This document shows positions 16,535 to 22,724 of a stretch of 37,598 nt of DNA, piece by piece (the stretch's first letter is position 1; each line of letters opens with the position of its first letter). Source of the stretch: a virus; IMG/VR virus record IMGVR_UViG_3300022839_000043, positions 1 to 37,598 of that record; one strand, 5' to 3'. The notes beneath the pieces were generated by a model that saw only the letters and a program-made list of their open reading frames with translations, was not told the DNA's origin and ran no database searches. The translations under genes and the position numbers were made by a program.

Positions 16535-16563
16535 TTGACTCGAAATAGGTTTGCCTATACTAT
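16535..16563 (+). promoter_or_regulatory. Sigma70-like promoter facing the repeat arrays
   Basis: TTGACT (16535-16540) followed after 17 nt by TACTAT, or after 15 nt by TATACT (16556-16561). It would transcribe rightward through the three repeat arrays, possibly to make a leader or primer RNA, or serve the early operon at 17077. Confidence 0.5.
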
Positions 16564-16590
16564 TCGCGATTCTTTTGTTGTGATTCGGGC

Positions 16591-16740
16591 AAAAAGTAGT
16601 TTAGCACTAAACTATAATCCAAAAAGTAGTTTAGCACTAAACTATAATCCAAAAAGTAGTTTAGCACTAAACTATAATCCAAAAAGTAGTTTAGCACTAA
16701 ACTATAATCCAAAAAGTAGTTTAACCCTAAACCTTTTAAC
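16591..16740. repeat. 30-bp tandem repeats with palindrome (four perfect, one partial)
   Basis: Units at 16591-16620, 16621-16650, 16651-16680 and 16681-16710 are identical; a fifth (16711-16740) keeps only the first part. Each contains TAGTTTAG-CA-CTAAACTA, an 8-bp inverted repeat, after AAAAAG. There are no spacers. The arrangement suits binding sites of a replication initiator (iterons) or a partition/transcription factor. Confidence 0.9.
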
Positions 16741-16747
16741 CTTAAAC

Positions 16748-16831
16748 CTTTAAGCATGAAACTTTAAGCATGAAACTTTAAGCATGAAACTTTAACCCTA
16801 AACCTTTAAGCATGAAACTTTAAGCATGAAC
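16748..16831. repeat. 14-bp tandem repeats (six units)
   Basis: Six consecutive 14-bp units of CTTTAAGCATGAAA; the fourth (16790-16803) is diverged to CTTTAACCCTAAAC and the last differs at its end. This AT-rich array lies between the 30-bp and 23-bp arrays, as an unwinding element would in an origin. Confidence 0.85.
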
Positions 16832-16839
16832 CTTTCGGT

Positions 16840-16931
16840 GGTGCCCCCTCTAGGGGAATGATGGTGCCCCCTCTAGGGGAATGATGGTGCCCCCTCTAGG
16901 GGAATGATGGTGCCCCCTCTAGGGGAATGAT
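16840..16931. repeat. 23-bp tandem repeats (four units) with CCCCT/AGGGG palindrome
   Basis: Four identical 23-bp units starting at 16840, 16863, 16886 and 16909. Each holds CCCCT-CT-AGGGG, a 5-bp inverted repeat, followed by AATGAT. It is GC-rich compared with the two arrays before it. Part of the probable origin region. Confidence 0.9.
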
Positions 16932-17000
16932 GGTACTCGTTACACTCGCTAGGCGATAACATAATAAAAACAGGTTGTTACACGGTAAAATAAAAACCGA

Positions 17001-17029
17001 TTGACAAGTAGTAAGAACCAATCTACAAA
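17001..17029 (+). promoter_or_regulatory. Early rightward promoter, copy 1
   Basis: TTGACA (17001-17006), 17 nt, TACAAA (17024-17029), then a leader of about 47 nt to the ATG at 17077. The sequence TTGACAAGTAGTAAGAA is repeated exactly at 17507, again with a 17-nt spacing to a -10-like CATAAG. Confidence 0.6.
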
Positions 17030-17076
17030 GATAGGCACGACAACAACAACAAATAAGTAACTCATAGGGTAGTTAA

Positions 17077-17517
17077 ATGACAAATACCAATAAAGTAGAC
17101 AAAGGTTTTAAGGTGGGTGATAAGGTAGTAGTAGTAGGTACACACTTGATATGCAGTATGCCCAATGGAACCATAACTGTAATAGAGGACCTTTTCGTTG
17201 GTTCGGTTTGTGTACAGGGTGGTTGGCACTTCTCAGAATACCAACTAGAGCATTATGTAGACCCTCCACAAGAGTGGGTACTAGCCGATACCGACTACCA
17301 GCAAAAGTCTAACCACGATGTAACTACCTATAAGGGTGTTGTTGTGGCCTACCGTGAAAAGGTCTCTGTGTCTGAGCATAAAGAACATAGAGTAAACTTT
17401 AGTGGTGCTGGGGGATTAACTTACTCCCTTAGCCCAGTTAATACTAACGCCACAATGACAGGTACAACTATAAACGGCAAATATGTAGGTACTTGGACGA
17501 TTGTTGTTGACAAGTAG
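17077..17517 (+). CDS. Unknown early protein with N-terminal SH3-like (KOW-type) pattern
   Basis: 146 residues. The start GFKVGDKVVVVG followed by PNGTITVIEDLFVGSVCVQG is the pattern of small SH3-like barrels; similar starts occur in the proteins at 33146 and 36904. The second half (QEWVLADTDYQQKSNHDVTT, then VVVAYREKVSVSEHKEHRVN) is beta-rich. It is the first gene of the rightward early operon. Its last codons form the -35 region of a second promoter. Function unknown; such barrels often bind nucleic acid or proteins. Confidence 0.7.
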   Translation: MTNTNKVDKGFKVGDKVVVVGTHLICSMPNGTITVIEDLFVGSVCVQGGWHFSEYQLEHYVDPPQEWVLADTDYQQKSNHDVTTYKGVVVAYREKVSVSEHKEHRVNFSGAGGLTYSLSPVNTNATMTGTTINGKYVGTWTIVVDK

Positions 17518-17535
17518 TAAGAATCATACCATAAG
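17507..17535 (+). promoter_or_regulatory. Early rightward promoter, copy 2
   Basis: TTGACA (17507-17512), 17 nt, CATAAG (17530-17535). The -35 lies inside the final codons of the preceding gene. It repeats the 17-nt word of the promoter at 17001 and precedes the gene at 17571 by about 35 nt. Confidence 0.5.
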
Positions 17536-17570
17536 TATAGGTATAGAGAAAAACAGTAGAGAGACAAACA

Positions 17571-17816
17571 ATGGATAACTTCAGTAAAGCAATCGAAGCC
17601 AAGGGTACTAAGATCGCAACAGTAACCTTCATCAAGGCAGACGGTACAGTACGAGTAATCAATGGCCTATTTAAGCCTTCTAGTAAGATCATCGGGTCAG
17701 ATCGTGGTGTTGCTCAAGGCGAAGCTATGAAGGCACGGGGGCAGGTGCCAATCTATGAGATTTCTAGTAAGATGTGGAAGTCTTTTATGCTCGACAAGGT
17801 GACTAGCGTAGCCTAA
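17571..17816 (+). CDS. WYL_2 / DUF2693-like Sm-like barrel protein
   Basis: 81 residues. The pattern KIATVTFIKADGTVRVINGL, then PIYEISSKMWKSFMLDKVTS, matches phage and plasmid proteins of the DUF2693 (WYL_2, Sm-like SH3 barrel) group, in which a K.DGT.R strand and a final W.SF..D.V strand are conserved. Those proteins have no firm function. It is probably read from the promoter at 17507. Confidence 0.65.
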   Translation: MDNFSKAIEAKGTKIATVTFIKADGTVRVINGLFKPSSKIIGSDRGVAQGEAMKARGQVPIYEISSKMWKSFMLDKVTSVA

Positions 17817-17851
17817 TAGTATTTATACCACCAAATAAAAGGAACGACAAA

Positions 17852-18259
17852 ATGAATATCACGGAAATCCAGACAGAGCTTAATAAGCTAATTGTACTTA
17901 TGACAGAGAAAGGTCTAGTTTACCCAGACTCAAATGTCACTATAAAATCTGATGGTAGATCACACTTGTATTTAAGTAGCACCAGTAATGTTTTTGATGG
18001 TAGTGAATACCTATTTATTTATGGCACTGCTGATGAGTTTATTCTTAGCACTGTTGAGGAGATGTTCAAAAAAGCATTTGAACTTATCAACAACCTACCA
18101 TCACCAGAGGAAGCGGTTACTCGTGAGTACCTATCTAAAGTAGCTGATGCCGTGGACTACGCAACAGAGAATAGTATTGCGGATGAGTATGTGAACCCTC
18201 TACGTGGAGTTAGTTGTGCCATGACTGATAATCTACTTACTAAGGGGGGTGTGCAGTGA
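17852..18259 (+). CDS. Unknown early protein
   Basis: 135 residues, acidic, with an N-terminal helix (ITEIQTELNKLIVLMTEKGL), a beta middle (GRSHLYLSSTSNVFDGSEYL) and a helical C-terminal part. AAAGGAACG precedes the ATG. Its stop overlaps the GTG start of the next gene, where base composition changes sharply to GC-rich. No family recognised. Confidence 0.65.
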   Translation: MNITEIQTELNKLIVLMTEKGLVYPDSNVTIKSDGRSHLYLSSTSNVFDGSEYLFIYGTADEFILSTVEEMFKKAFELINNLPSPEEAVTREYLSKVADAVDYATENSIADEYVNPLRGVSCAMTDNLLTKGGVQ

Positions 18260-18621
18260 GAGCGCCTGATCGGATATGGGTGAACCTAGATAACAATGAC
18301 GATTCATGCTGTCCGGTTGAGGATCAACCTCAAGGTGATGGGCGTTATTTTCATGCACCCACCGCCACCGAATACGTCCGCGCAGACCTTGCCCCGCAAT
18401 GGCAGGACATAGCGACCGCGCCGAAGGATTCCACCATTTACCTTGGGACCACCGAGGGCAACCAGCAAGCGTTCTGGTGTGAAGGCGGCAATGGGTATTG
18501 GGCGAACCCAATCAACGGCGGGGAGATACATGGCGATGCGTACAAGTGGCTTCGTGATGTCAAGTACGGCCCCACCCCACCGGAATGCAATCAAGGGCGC
18601 GACTGCCCGAGGAGACACTGA
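18256..18621 (+). CDS. DUF551-like small phage protein
   Basis: 121 residues beginning at GTG 18256. The segment WQDIATAPKDSTIYLGTTEG and the later AFWCEGGNGYWANPINGG follow the W..I.TAPKDGT pattern of DUF551-type phage and prophage proteins, whose role is unknown. GC content and codon choice are clearly higher in G+C than in neighbouring genes. It is the first of a four-gene GC-rich block (18256-19327) that looks transferred from another phage. Confidence 0.6.
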   Translation: MRAPDRIWVNLDNNDDSCCPVEDQPQGDGRYFHAPTATEYVRADLAPQWQDIATAPKDSTIYLGTTEGNQQAFWCEGGNGYWANPINGGEIHGDAYKWLRDVKYGPTPPECNQGRDCPRRH

Positions 18622-18622
18622 C

Positions 18623-18826
18623 ATGACCACATATGACCGCCTGACCGCGAACCCGCCAGACGAACCTCACGAGATAGGCCACGAGGAGGACGAGACGTGC
18701 GGACGATACCCAGAGCCAGACGAGGATCAGCCACGCGGATACAGGCCGAAACGGTGCCGAGGCAGGATGGATAGCATCGGCAATGGTTTATACGAGTGCG
18801 ACACATGCGGCGAGATTGGAGAGTGA
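18623..18826 (+). CDS. Small zinc-ribbon-like protein
   Basis: 67 residues. I chose the ATG at 18623 with GGAG upstream; the frame is open further back, but that part overlaps the preceding gene. Four cysteines in two groups (ETCGRY and KRCRG; then YECDTCGE at the C-terminus) suggest a zinc ribbon. Highly acidic N-terminus (PHEIGHEEDETC). GC-rich like its neighbours. Function unknown. Confidence 0.6.
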   Translation: MTTYDRLTANPPDEPHEIGHEEDETCGRYPEPDEDQPRGYRPKRCRGRMDSIGNGLYECDTCGEIGE

Positions 18827-18828
18827 AT

Positions 18829-19146
18829 ATGCCCCAAACAACAAGCCTAGCCGCAGCGCAGAAACGGATCATTGAGTTGGAATCACAGGTGAAGGCGGCA
18901 AGAGGTGCTCTGGATATATGCAGCAAGTCTTGGGAAGGGTGCAACACCCAGATTATCGCTGCACAGGCACAGGCCAAGACATCGCGGGATGATGCCTTGC
19001 GGGAGGCGGCGGCGTCTACGGTCATGTCTGATTATAACTACGACGACGAACGGCGAGCATGGGATTATGCTAGGTTCAAAATCCTCGCCCTGATCCCGCC
19101 CACCCCCACAAACACAAGCCGCACTGACGCGGCAATGGAGGAATAG
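18829..19146 (+). CDS. Small coiled-coil protein
   Basis: 105 residues. The N-terminal half (SLAAAQKRIIELESQVKAAR) is a coiled coil followed by further helix (TQIIAAQAQAKTSRDDALRE). The rest includes YDDERRAWDYARFKILALIP. Small coiled-coil proteins of this kind are common in phage early regions and have no known function. The ATG at 18829 has GGAG upstream, 2 nt after the previous stop. GC-rich. Confidence 0.6.
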   Translation: MPQTTSLAAAQKRIIELESQVKAARGALDICSKSWEGCNTQIIAAQAQAKTSRDDALREAAASTVMSDYNYDDERRAWDYARFKILALIPPTPTNTSRTDAAMEE

Positions 19147-19150
19147 ACGG

Positions 19151-19327
19151 ATGAATGGAGATTTCTGCGACCACCCCGAAAAATCAATATCACTATCTTG
19201 GGTTAACAAGGCCACCGGATATCAAAGCACAGGCCCGATCTGCAATGCCTGCGCGGCAAAACTCTGCGAGTGTCTAAAGCAATACCCCTGCGCACATGAG
19301 GCAATCACCATAACCCCCACGCCATAA
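19151..19327 (+). CDS. Small Cys-rich (zinc-binding) protein
   Basis: 58 residues. FCDHPEKS near the start and GPICNACAAKLCECLKQYPC later give a CxH...CxxC set able to bind zinc. GGAGG stands about 10 nt before the ATG. It is the last gene of the GC-rich block. Function unknown. Confidence 0.55.
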   Translation: MNGDFCDHPEKSISLSWVNKATGYQSTGPICNACAAKLCECLKQYPCAHEAITITPTP

Positions 19328-19345
19328 GCTAAAAGGATCAAAGCA

Positions 19346-19726
19346 ATGGTAACAGCACTTATGTGCCTAGCCACAACAATATACTTTGAGGCCAGAGGAG
19401 AGCCTATAATGGGTCAGTTTGCTGTGGCACAGGTAGTTCTCAATCGTGTAGAAGACAGCAGGTATCCTGATACTATTTGTGGTGTTGTGAAAGACCCTAA
19501 CGCCTTCTCTTACATTAAACCAAAAGGAGACTATAGTATGGTATCTTATAAGGCTAAGTATAAAGCCCTTCAGGTAGCTACCTTGGCAATCAGTGGGGGT
19601 GGTATAGCAATCCCATCTACACACTACCACACGAGCGGCATACGGCCCCACTGGGCTAAACACTTCGACTTGGATGGCAAGATAGGAAGTCATATCTTTT
19701 ACACTAACAACACACCTTATAAATAA
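19346..19726 (+). CDS. Cell wall hydrolase (SleB / Hydrolase_2 family), probable endolysin
   Basis: 126 residues. The pattern LATTIYFEARGEPIMGQFAV, AQVVLNRVEDSRYPDTICGV, then NAFSYI and a final region with ISGGGIAIPSTHYHTSG is that of SleB-type peptidoglycan hydrolases, with Glu16 of FEARGE as catalytic residue. No signal peptide or membrane anchor is evident. It likely lyses the cell at the end of infection, yet it sits in the early operon far from the structural genes and with no recognised holin next to it. Confidence 0.8.
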   Translation: MVTALMCLATTIYFEARGEPIMGQFAVAQVVLNRVEDSRYPDTICGVVKDPNAFSYIKPKGDYSMVSYKAKYKALQVATLAISGGGIAIPSTHYHTSGIRPHWAKHFDLDGKIGSHIFYTNNTPYK

Positions 19727-19729
19727 AAG

Positions 19730-19752
19730 AGTTGCTAAAGGTTAAAGCAACT
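19730..19752 (+). terminator. Stem-loop after the hydrolase gene
   Basis: AGTTGCT (19730-19736) and AGCAACT (19746-19752) form a perfect 7-bp stem with a 9-nt loop, 4 nt after the stop codon. There is no strong T-run after it, so it is a weak terminator or an mRNA end stabiliser. Confidence 0.45.
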
Positions 19753-19793
19753 GTTATAGGTTTATAAGAACTTAACAAAAGAAAGATAACAAC

Positions 19794-20072
19794 ATGTACG
19801 ACTATGAAGTTGAAGAAGAAGTAGTGTCCTATGACGAAACTGGCTACATCACTGGTTTTGCTCTATACAAGTGTGAAATTGGTAATGGTGATGATACTGA
19901 CGTAGGTGGTACTAAAGGCCAAGAGTGTCTTTCTGCTACACTATACAGTTTTGTTGTGGGTGGCCTATGTCTGTCCCGTGAACAGGTTGTACTGGTAGCT
20001 GGCGAGGAAGAGGTATCAATCATGGAATACGATGCTATGGTGGCTGTAGACGAGAAGGGTTTGTACCAATAA
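19794..20072 (+). CDS. Small very acidic protein
   Basis: 92 residues, very acidic (MYDYEVEEEVVSYDETGYIT at the start), with beta-strand-rich sequence (CLSATLYSFVVGGLCLSREQ, VVLVAGEEEVSIMEYDAMVA). Charge resembles that of DNA-mimic proteins, but no family is recognised. GAAAGATAACAAC precedes the ATG. Confidence 0.6.
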   Translation: MYDYEVEEEVVSYDETGYITGFALYKCEIGNGDDTDVGGTKGQECLSATLYSFVVGGLCLSREQVVLVAGEEEVSIMEYDAMVAVDEKGLYQ

Positions 20073-20148
20073 AATCTGGAATTCAACCTTCTCGTGTATC
20101 ATATACGGGACAGTTGGAATAAAAAGTTAGTAGATAGGAAATATATAT

Positions 20149-20334
20149 ATGTTGTGCTATAAAGATATGACCTTTTGTAGTAAGGTTTGTGGTAACAAAG
20201 GGTGCCATAGGAATTACACAAAAGAGGTAGATGATGCTGCTTACAAGTGGTGGGGTAAGTCTGGTGCGCCAGTGGCGTTTAGTGACTTTAGTGAGTCATG
20301 TGGTATGTATAAAGAGGTAGGAGAAAAGCAATGA
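20149..20334 (+). CDS. Small Cys-rich protein
   Basis: 61 residues: MLCYKDMTFCSKVCGNKGCH at the start, with four of its five N-terminal Cys in FCSKVCGNKGC. Then DDAAYKWWGKSGAPVAFSDF and SESCGMYKE. I have a sense that MTFC..xC.N..C.R / DFS..C..Y proteins recur in phages, without known function. A zinc-binding fold is likely. Overlaps the next gene by 4 nt. Confidence 0.65.
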   Translation: MLCYKDMTFCSKVCGNKGCHRNYTKEVDDAAYKWWGKSGAPVAFSDFSESCGMYKEVGEKQ

Positions 20335-20573
20335 TTGAGTATACAGTTAAAGTTTCTAAGTCTGGTGATAAGTTTTGGTCTCTTAACGGTAAGCTACACC
20401 GTGAGGATGGTCCTGCTATTGAGTATTCTAATGGCGATAAAGTTTGGTACCTTAATAACAATCGACTGTCAGAAGAACAACATAAAGCTGCTACTGCACC
20501 TAAACCATCTTGTAGTGGCAAAGAAGTAGTAATTTATGGTATTACTTATGTCCTGAAAGAGAAAAAGCAATGA
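20331..20573 (+). CDS. Small protein with one MORN-like repeat
   Basis: 80 residues. KFWSLNGKLHREDGPAIEYS followed by NGDKVWYLNNNRLSEEQ is the hallmark N.G.LHReDGPA pattern seen in MORN-like repeats of phage proteins. The C-terminus (SGKEVVIYGITYVLKEKKQ) is a short strand pair. 4-nt overlaps on both sides (ATGA) show tight coupling with its neighbours. Function unknown. Confidence 0.65.
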   Translation: MIEYTVKVSKSGDKFWSLNGKLHREDGPAIEYSNGDKVWYLNNNRLSEEQHKAATAPKPSCSGKEVVIYGITYVLKEKKQ

Positions 20574-21286
20574 TTGAAGCTACACTGATTGACAGTATGG
20601 GCAGTGACCTTAGCGTAGTAAATGCTGCACGGGTGAGTTTCGGTAAGAAGAGTGGGTGGGAGTGTGCTTGCGGTGCTACAAATTGGGTACATGACTACGA
20701 CTATGAATACTTCTGTGGGTCATGTATCTCTGGTGACAGTCAAACACTATCAGCTAAAGACACTAAGCTAGTCAAATACCTAGCAAGTCATAAGCACCTG
20801 TCACCTTTTGGCCATGCTTTTGCTTCCTTCCACGTTAAAGCCCCTATCTTTGTTGCCCGTCAGTTGGTAAAGCACAAGTTTCTTAGGTGGAATGAGATTA
20901 GTCGTAGGTATGTAGATGACGAACCTGAGTTTTATACACCGAGTCAATGGCGGGGTAGGTCTGAAGATAAGAAGCAAGGGTCTTCTGGTGTGGTAAACCT
21001 AGTGTGGGGACCAGAACACCTGCACGAAAAACCTCTAGCGGTCTACAAACGTATGTTAGAGTGTGGAGTGGCCCCTGAACAGGCTCGTATGGTACTGCCA
21101 ACATCACAGATGACAGAATGGTACTGGTCGGGTAGCCTAGATGCCTTCGCTGCCATGTGTCGTCTTCGTTGCGCCCCTGACACACAAGCTGAAACCCGTA
21201 TTGTTGCTGACCAGATTAGCGATAATATGCAAGAGTTGTTCCCTGTTAGTTGGGAAGCCTTGATGAAAAATGATGTAGGAGAATAA
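20570..21286 (+). CDS. thyX: Flavin-dependent thymidylate synthase ThyX with zinc-ribbon insert
   Basis: 238 residues. ThyX makes dTMP from dUMP using methylene-THF, FAD and NADPH. Visible: VVNAARVSFGK, LSAKDTKLVKYLASHKHLSP, FHVKAPIFVARQLVKHKFLR and WNEISRRYVDDEPEFY. The signature RHR-x7-S reads KHK-x7-S (101-111) here, a conservative variant. Between VSFGK and LSAKD there is an insert with CAC (32-34) and CGSC (49-52), apparently a four-cysteine zinc ribbon not part of the usual ThyX fold. Coupled to the gene before it by a 4-nt overlap. It supports phage dTTP supply with the RNR and MazG genes. Confidence 0.9.
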   Translation: MIEATLIDSMGSDLSVVNAARVSFGKKSGWECACGATNWVHDYDYEYFCGSCISGDSQTLSAKDTKLVKYLASHKHLSPFGHAFASFHVKAPIFVARQLVKHKFLRWNEISRRYVDDEPEFYTPSQWRGRSEDKKQGSSGVVNLVWGPEHLHEKPLAVYKRMLECGVAPEQARMVLPTSQMTEWYWSGSLDAFAAMCRLRCAPDTQAETRIVADQISDNMQELFPVSWEALMKNDVGE

Positions 21287-21290
21287 TGAA

Positions 21291-21530
21291 ATGAATAACT
21301 TGAGCGTAGAGAATAACCCTAGCGTAGCGAAGAGTCACTGGCTAACACTAATCCGAGAGACACTAGCTATCTGCCCCGATGTGGAACCTGATAGTGTTGT
21401 GGACATGATCCTAGACCGTCAGGCAGAACTTGAGCAAGCCCCCTTAGTGGAAAATAATGTACCTTTTGATGAGTACGGGAACTACGGTGAAAACAATGGT
21501 CCTCTGGTGGGATGGGAGAAATACACATGA
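21291..21530 (+). CDS. Small acidic unknown protein
   Basis: 79 residues, acidic, helical first half (HWLTLIRETLAICPDVEPDS, VVDMILDRQAELEQA) and a Gly/Asn-rich tail (YGNYGENNGPLVGWEKYT). It follows ThyX after 4 nt. The stop overlaps the likely start of the next gene. No family recognised. Confidence 0.55.
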   Translation: MNNLSVENNPSVAKSHWLTLIRETLAICPDVEPDSVVDMILDRQAELEQAPLVENNVPFDEYGNYGENNGPLVGWEKYT

Positions 21531-21751
21531 AAACAGGTGGTACAAAAGTCCCGCTCAGTAAGCCAAATAACAACACAAAGTTTGAAGATGGTGACACACT
21601 CATTTGTGTAAAGTCTGCAAGTCCAGCCTACAAGTCTGGTAAGGAGTACGAGGTCTATAAGAATGATAAAGGTTGGAAGTGCATGAAGGGAGAGGACGGC
21701 TTAGAGGATATTATGTCGATGATGGTATCTAGTTTTAAGATTAAAGGGTAA
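21527..21751 (+). CDS. Small unknown protein
   Basis: 74 residues from the ATG at 21527, chosen because GGGAGA stands 8 nt upstream and the ATGA overlaps the previous stop; an ATG 15 nt earlier is less likely. The body FEDGDTLICVKSASPAYKSG, KEYEVYKNDKGWKCMKGEDG is a short beta-rich domain, SH3-like in look. Function unknown. Confidence 0.6.
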   Translation: MKTGGTKVPLSKPNNNTKFEDGDTLICVKSASPAYKSGKEYEVYKNDKGWKCMKGEDGLEDIMSMMVSSFKIKG

Positions 21752-21755
21752 CAAC

Positions 21756-21794
21756 ATGGCCTTAAATAAACAGAACAAAGGTACAGCACAATGA
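21756..21794 (+). CDS. 12-codon mini-ORF coupled to the next gene
   Basis: ATG at 21756 encodes MALNKQNKGTAQ and ends in ATGA at the start of the next gene. AAGGG lies about 8 nt before it. It could be a leader peptide that feeds ribosomes to the gene at 21791, which has no good ribosome binding site of its own. Real translation is uncertain. Confidence 0.3.
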   Translation: MALNKQNKGTAQ

Positions 21795-22081
21795 CACAAT
21801 ACAACGATGGGGAATGGCATGATTGGATGGGACGCCCTTGTCCTGTAGATATACGTAGTTTGATTGACCATGTGTGGCACGACGAGCATAAAAGTACAGC
21901 AGGTATAACAAAAGACAGAGTGGCAGGTGGTGCAGCTTGGGGGCAGACCCTAAGGTTCCGAGTCACCAAAGAATACAAAGAGCCTCCACAGCCGCGTGAG
22001 TTTTGGCTTGCGGGTGGTAGAATCTATACAACCAAGATTAACACACCACCTTACGCGATCCACGTAGTAGAAAAGACATAG
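21791..22081 (+). CDS. Unknown early protein
   Basis: 96 residues: MTQYNDGEWHDWMGRPCPVD then IRSLIDHVWHDEHKSTAGIT, then TLRFRVTKEYKEPPQPREFW and a beta C-terminal end (TKINTPPYAIHVVEKT). The start resembles small phage proteins of the (D/E)W..W.G...P type that carry no assigned role. It precedes the sigma-like gene by 15 nt. Confidence 0.6.
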   Translation: MTQYNDGEWHDWMGRPCPVDIRSLIDHVWHDEHKSTAGITKDRVAGGAAWGQTLRFRVTKEYKEPPQPREFWLAGGRIYTTKINTPPYAIHVVEKT

Positions 22082-22096
22082 GGAGGGAATAACAAC

Positions 22097-22675
22097 ATGG
22101 ATAAAGTAAAAGAGAAGCTAAGTACAAAAGAGGTCGTATCTATGTGCAAGTCACTAGCAGGTAAGTTCCGTAGTCCTTCACATAAAGACGACCTCGTACA
22201 AGAGGGTATCCTTACATGCTACACTATCCTAGACACAGAGCCAGATGCACACCCTGCGAAGCTCTACAGGGAGGCTAAGAGGCGTATGCACGACTACCTT
22301 AACCTAGACACACACCCCCTTACCATACCTGCCCACAGTGCCTCTCGTAGGCTCACTCACAACATTGATAGTGACAACAGTGGGAACAACCTGTCAGATG
22401 GTAGCTATGAGTGGCTCAGGACTGTACTATCATCCACTTTTGCGGACTATGATGAGGTTAGTGAGATGAGTGGACAAGTCGATAACAACGATCCCGACTA
22501 CCTATTTACTGTTGCAAAAGGGACACTAGACCAAGAAGAGTACCAAGTTATCTGGTATCGCTATCACGAAAGTATGTCACAACAACAAGTAGCTAACATT
22601 ATGGAAACTAACAAGATGTGGGTCTCTCGTAAGGAAAAGAGTGCTACAGCCAAGCTATACAGTGAGTTTGTGTAA
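22097..22675 (+). CDS. Sigma70-like RNA polymerase sigma factor
   Basis: 192 residues. HKDDLVQEGILTCYTILDTE resembles sigma region 2 (DLVQEGILGL type) near residues 30-50; the C-terminus (QVIWYRYHESMSQQQVANIM, ETNKMWVSRKEKSATAKLYS) is a region 4 helix-turn-helix. The DNA-melting residues of region 2.3 are not clear. As the last gene of the early operon and directly before a copy of the conserved promoter-like element, it is a natural candidate to redirect host RNA polymerase to middle and late phage operons. That link is inference. Confidence 0.75.
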   Translation: MDKVKEKLSTKEVVSMCKSLAGKFRSPSHKDDLVQEGILTCYTILDTEPDAHPAKLYREAKRRMHDYLNLDTHPLTIPAHSASRRLTHNIDSDNSGNNLSDGSYEWLRTVLSSTFADYDEVSEMSGQVDNNDPDYLFTVAKGTLDQEEYQVIWYRYHESMSQQQVANIMETNKMWVSRKEKSATAKLYSEFV

Positions 22676-22686
22676 CAATTTGTGAT

Positions 22687-22724
22687 GTTACAAGTCTTAT
22701 TTTGTGGCCCTATAGGTAAGTAGG
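22687..22724 (+). promoter_or_regulatory. Conserved promoter-like element, copy 2 (rightward)
   Basis: GTTACAA, 9 nt, TGTGGCCCTAT, then AGGTAAGTAGG. Same arrangement as at 12914-12953 (minus) and 28286-28325 (plus). It lies 12 nt after the sigma-like gene and about 170 nt before the first gene of the replication operon, and points to it. Confidence 0.6.

Larger units (their letters stand above)
15904..16586. other. GANTC-rich control region
   Basis: Fourteen GANTC sites lie at 15904, 15915, 16015, 16031, 16106, 16130, 16216, 16395, 16406, 16493, 16503, 16537, 16568 and 16582. About 2.7 would be expected in this length at even base composition. GANTC is the target of CcrM-type methylases in alphaproteobacteria. 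The cluster ends where the tandem repeat arrays begin. It also contains a CATAAG-AAT-CTTATG hairpin at about 16010-16024. Confidence 0.65.

Noticed and set aside
16591-16740. 30-bp repeats with palindrome as a CRISPR array
   Set aside because: The units follow each other directly with no spacers, and no cas gene is present; they are tandem iteron-like repeats.
16535-16757. Open reading frames on both strands across the 30-bp repeats (KSSLALNYNP-type repeated peptide)
   Set aside because: The 30-bp period is a multiple of three, so repeats stay open by arithmetic; no ribosome binding site and a low-complexity peptide.
20073-20148. Terminator after the acidic protein gene at 19794
   Set aside because: Partial pairing ATTCAAC...GTTGGAAT exists but is bulged and weak, and is followed by A-rich, not T-rich, sequence.
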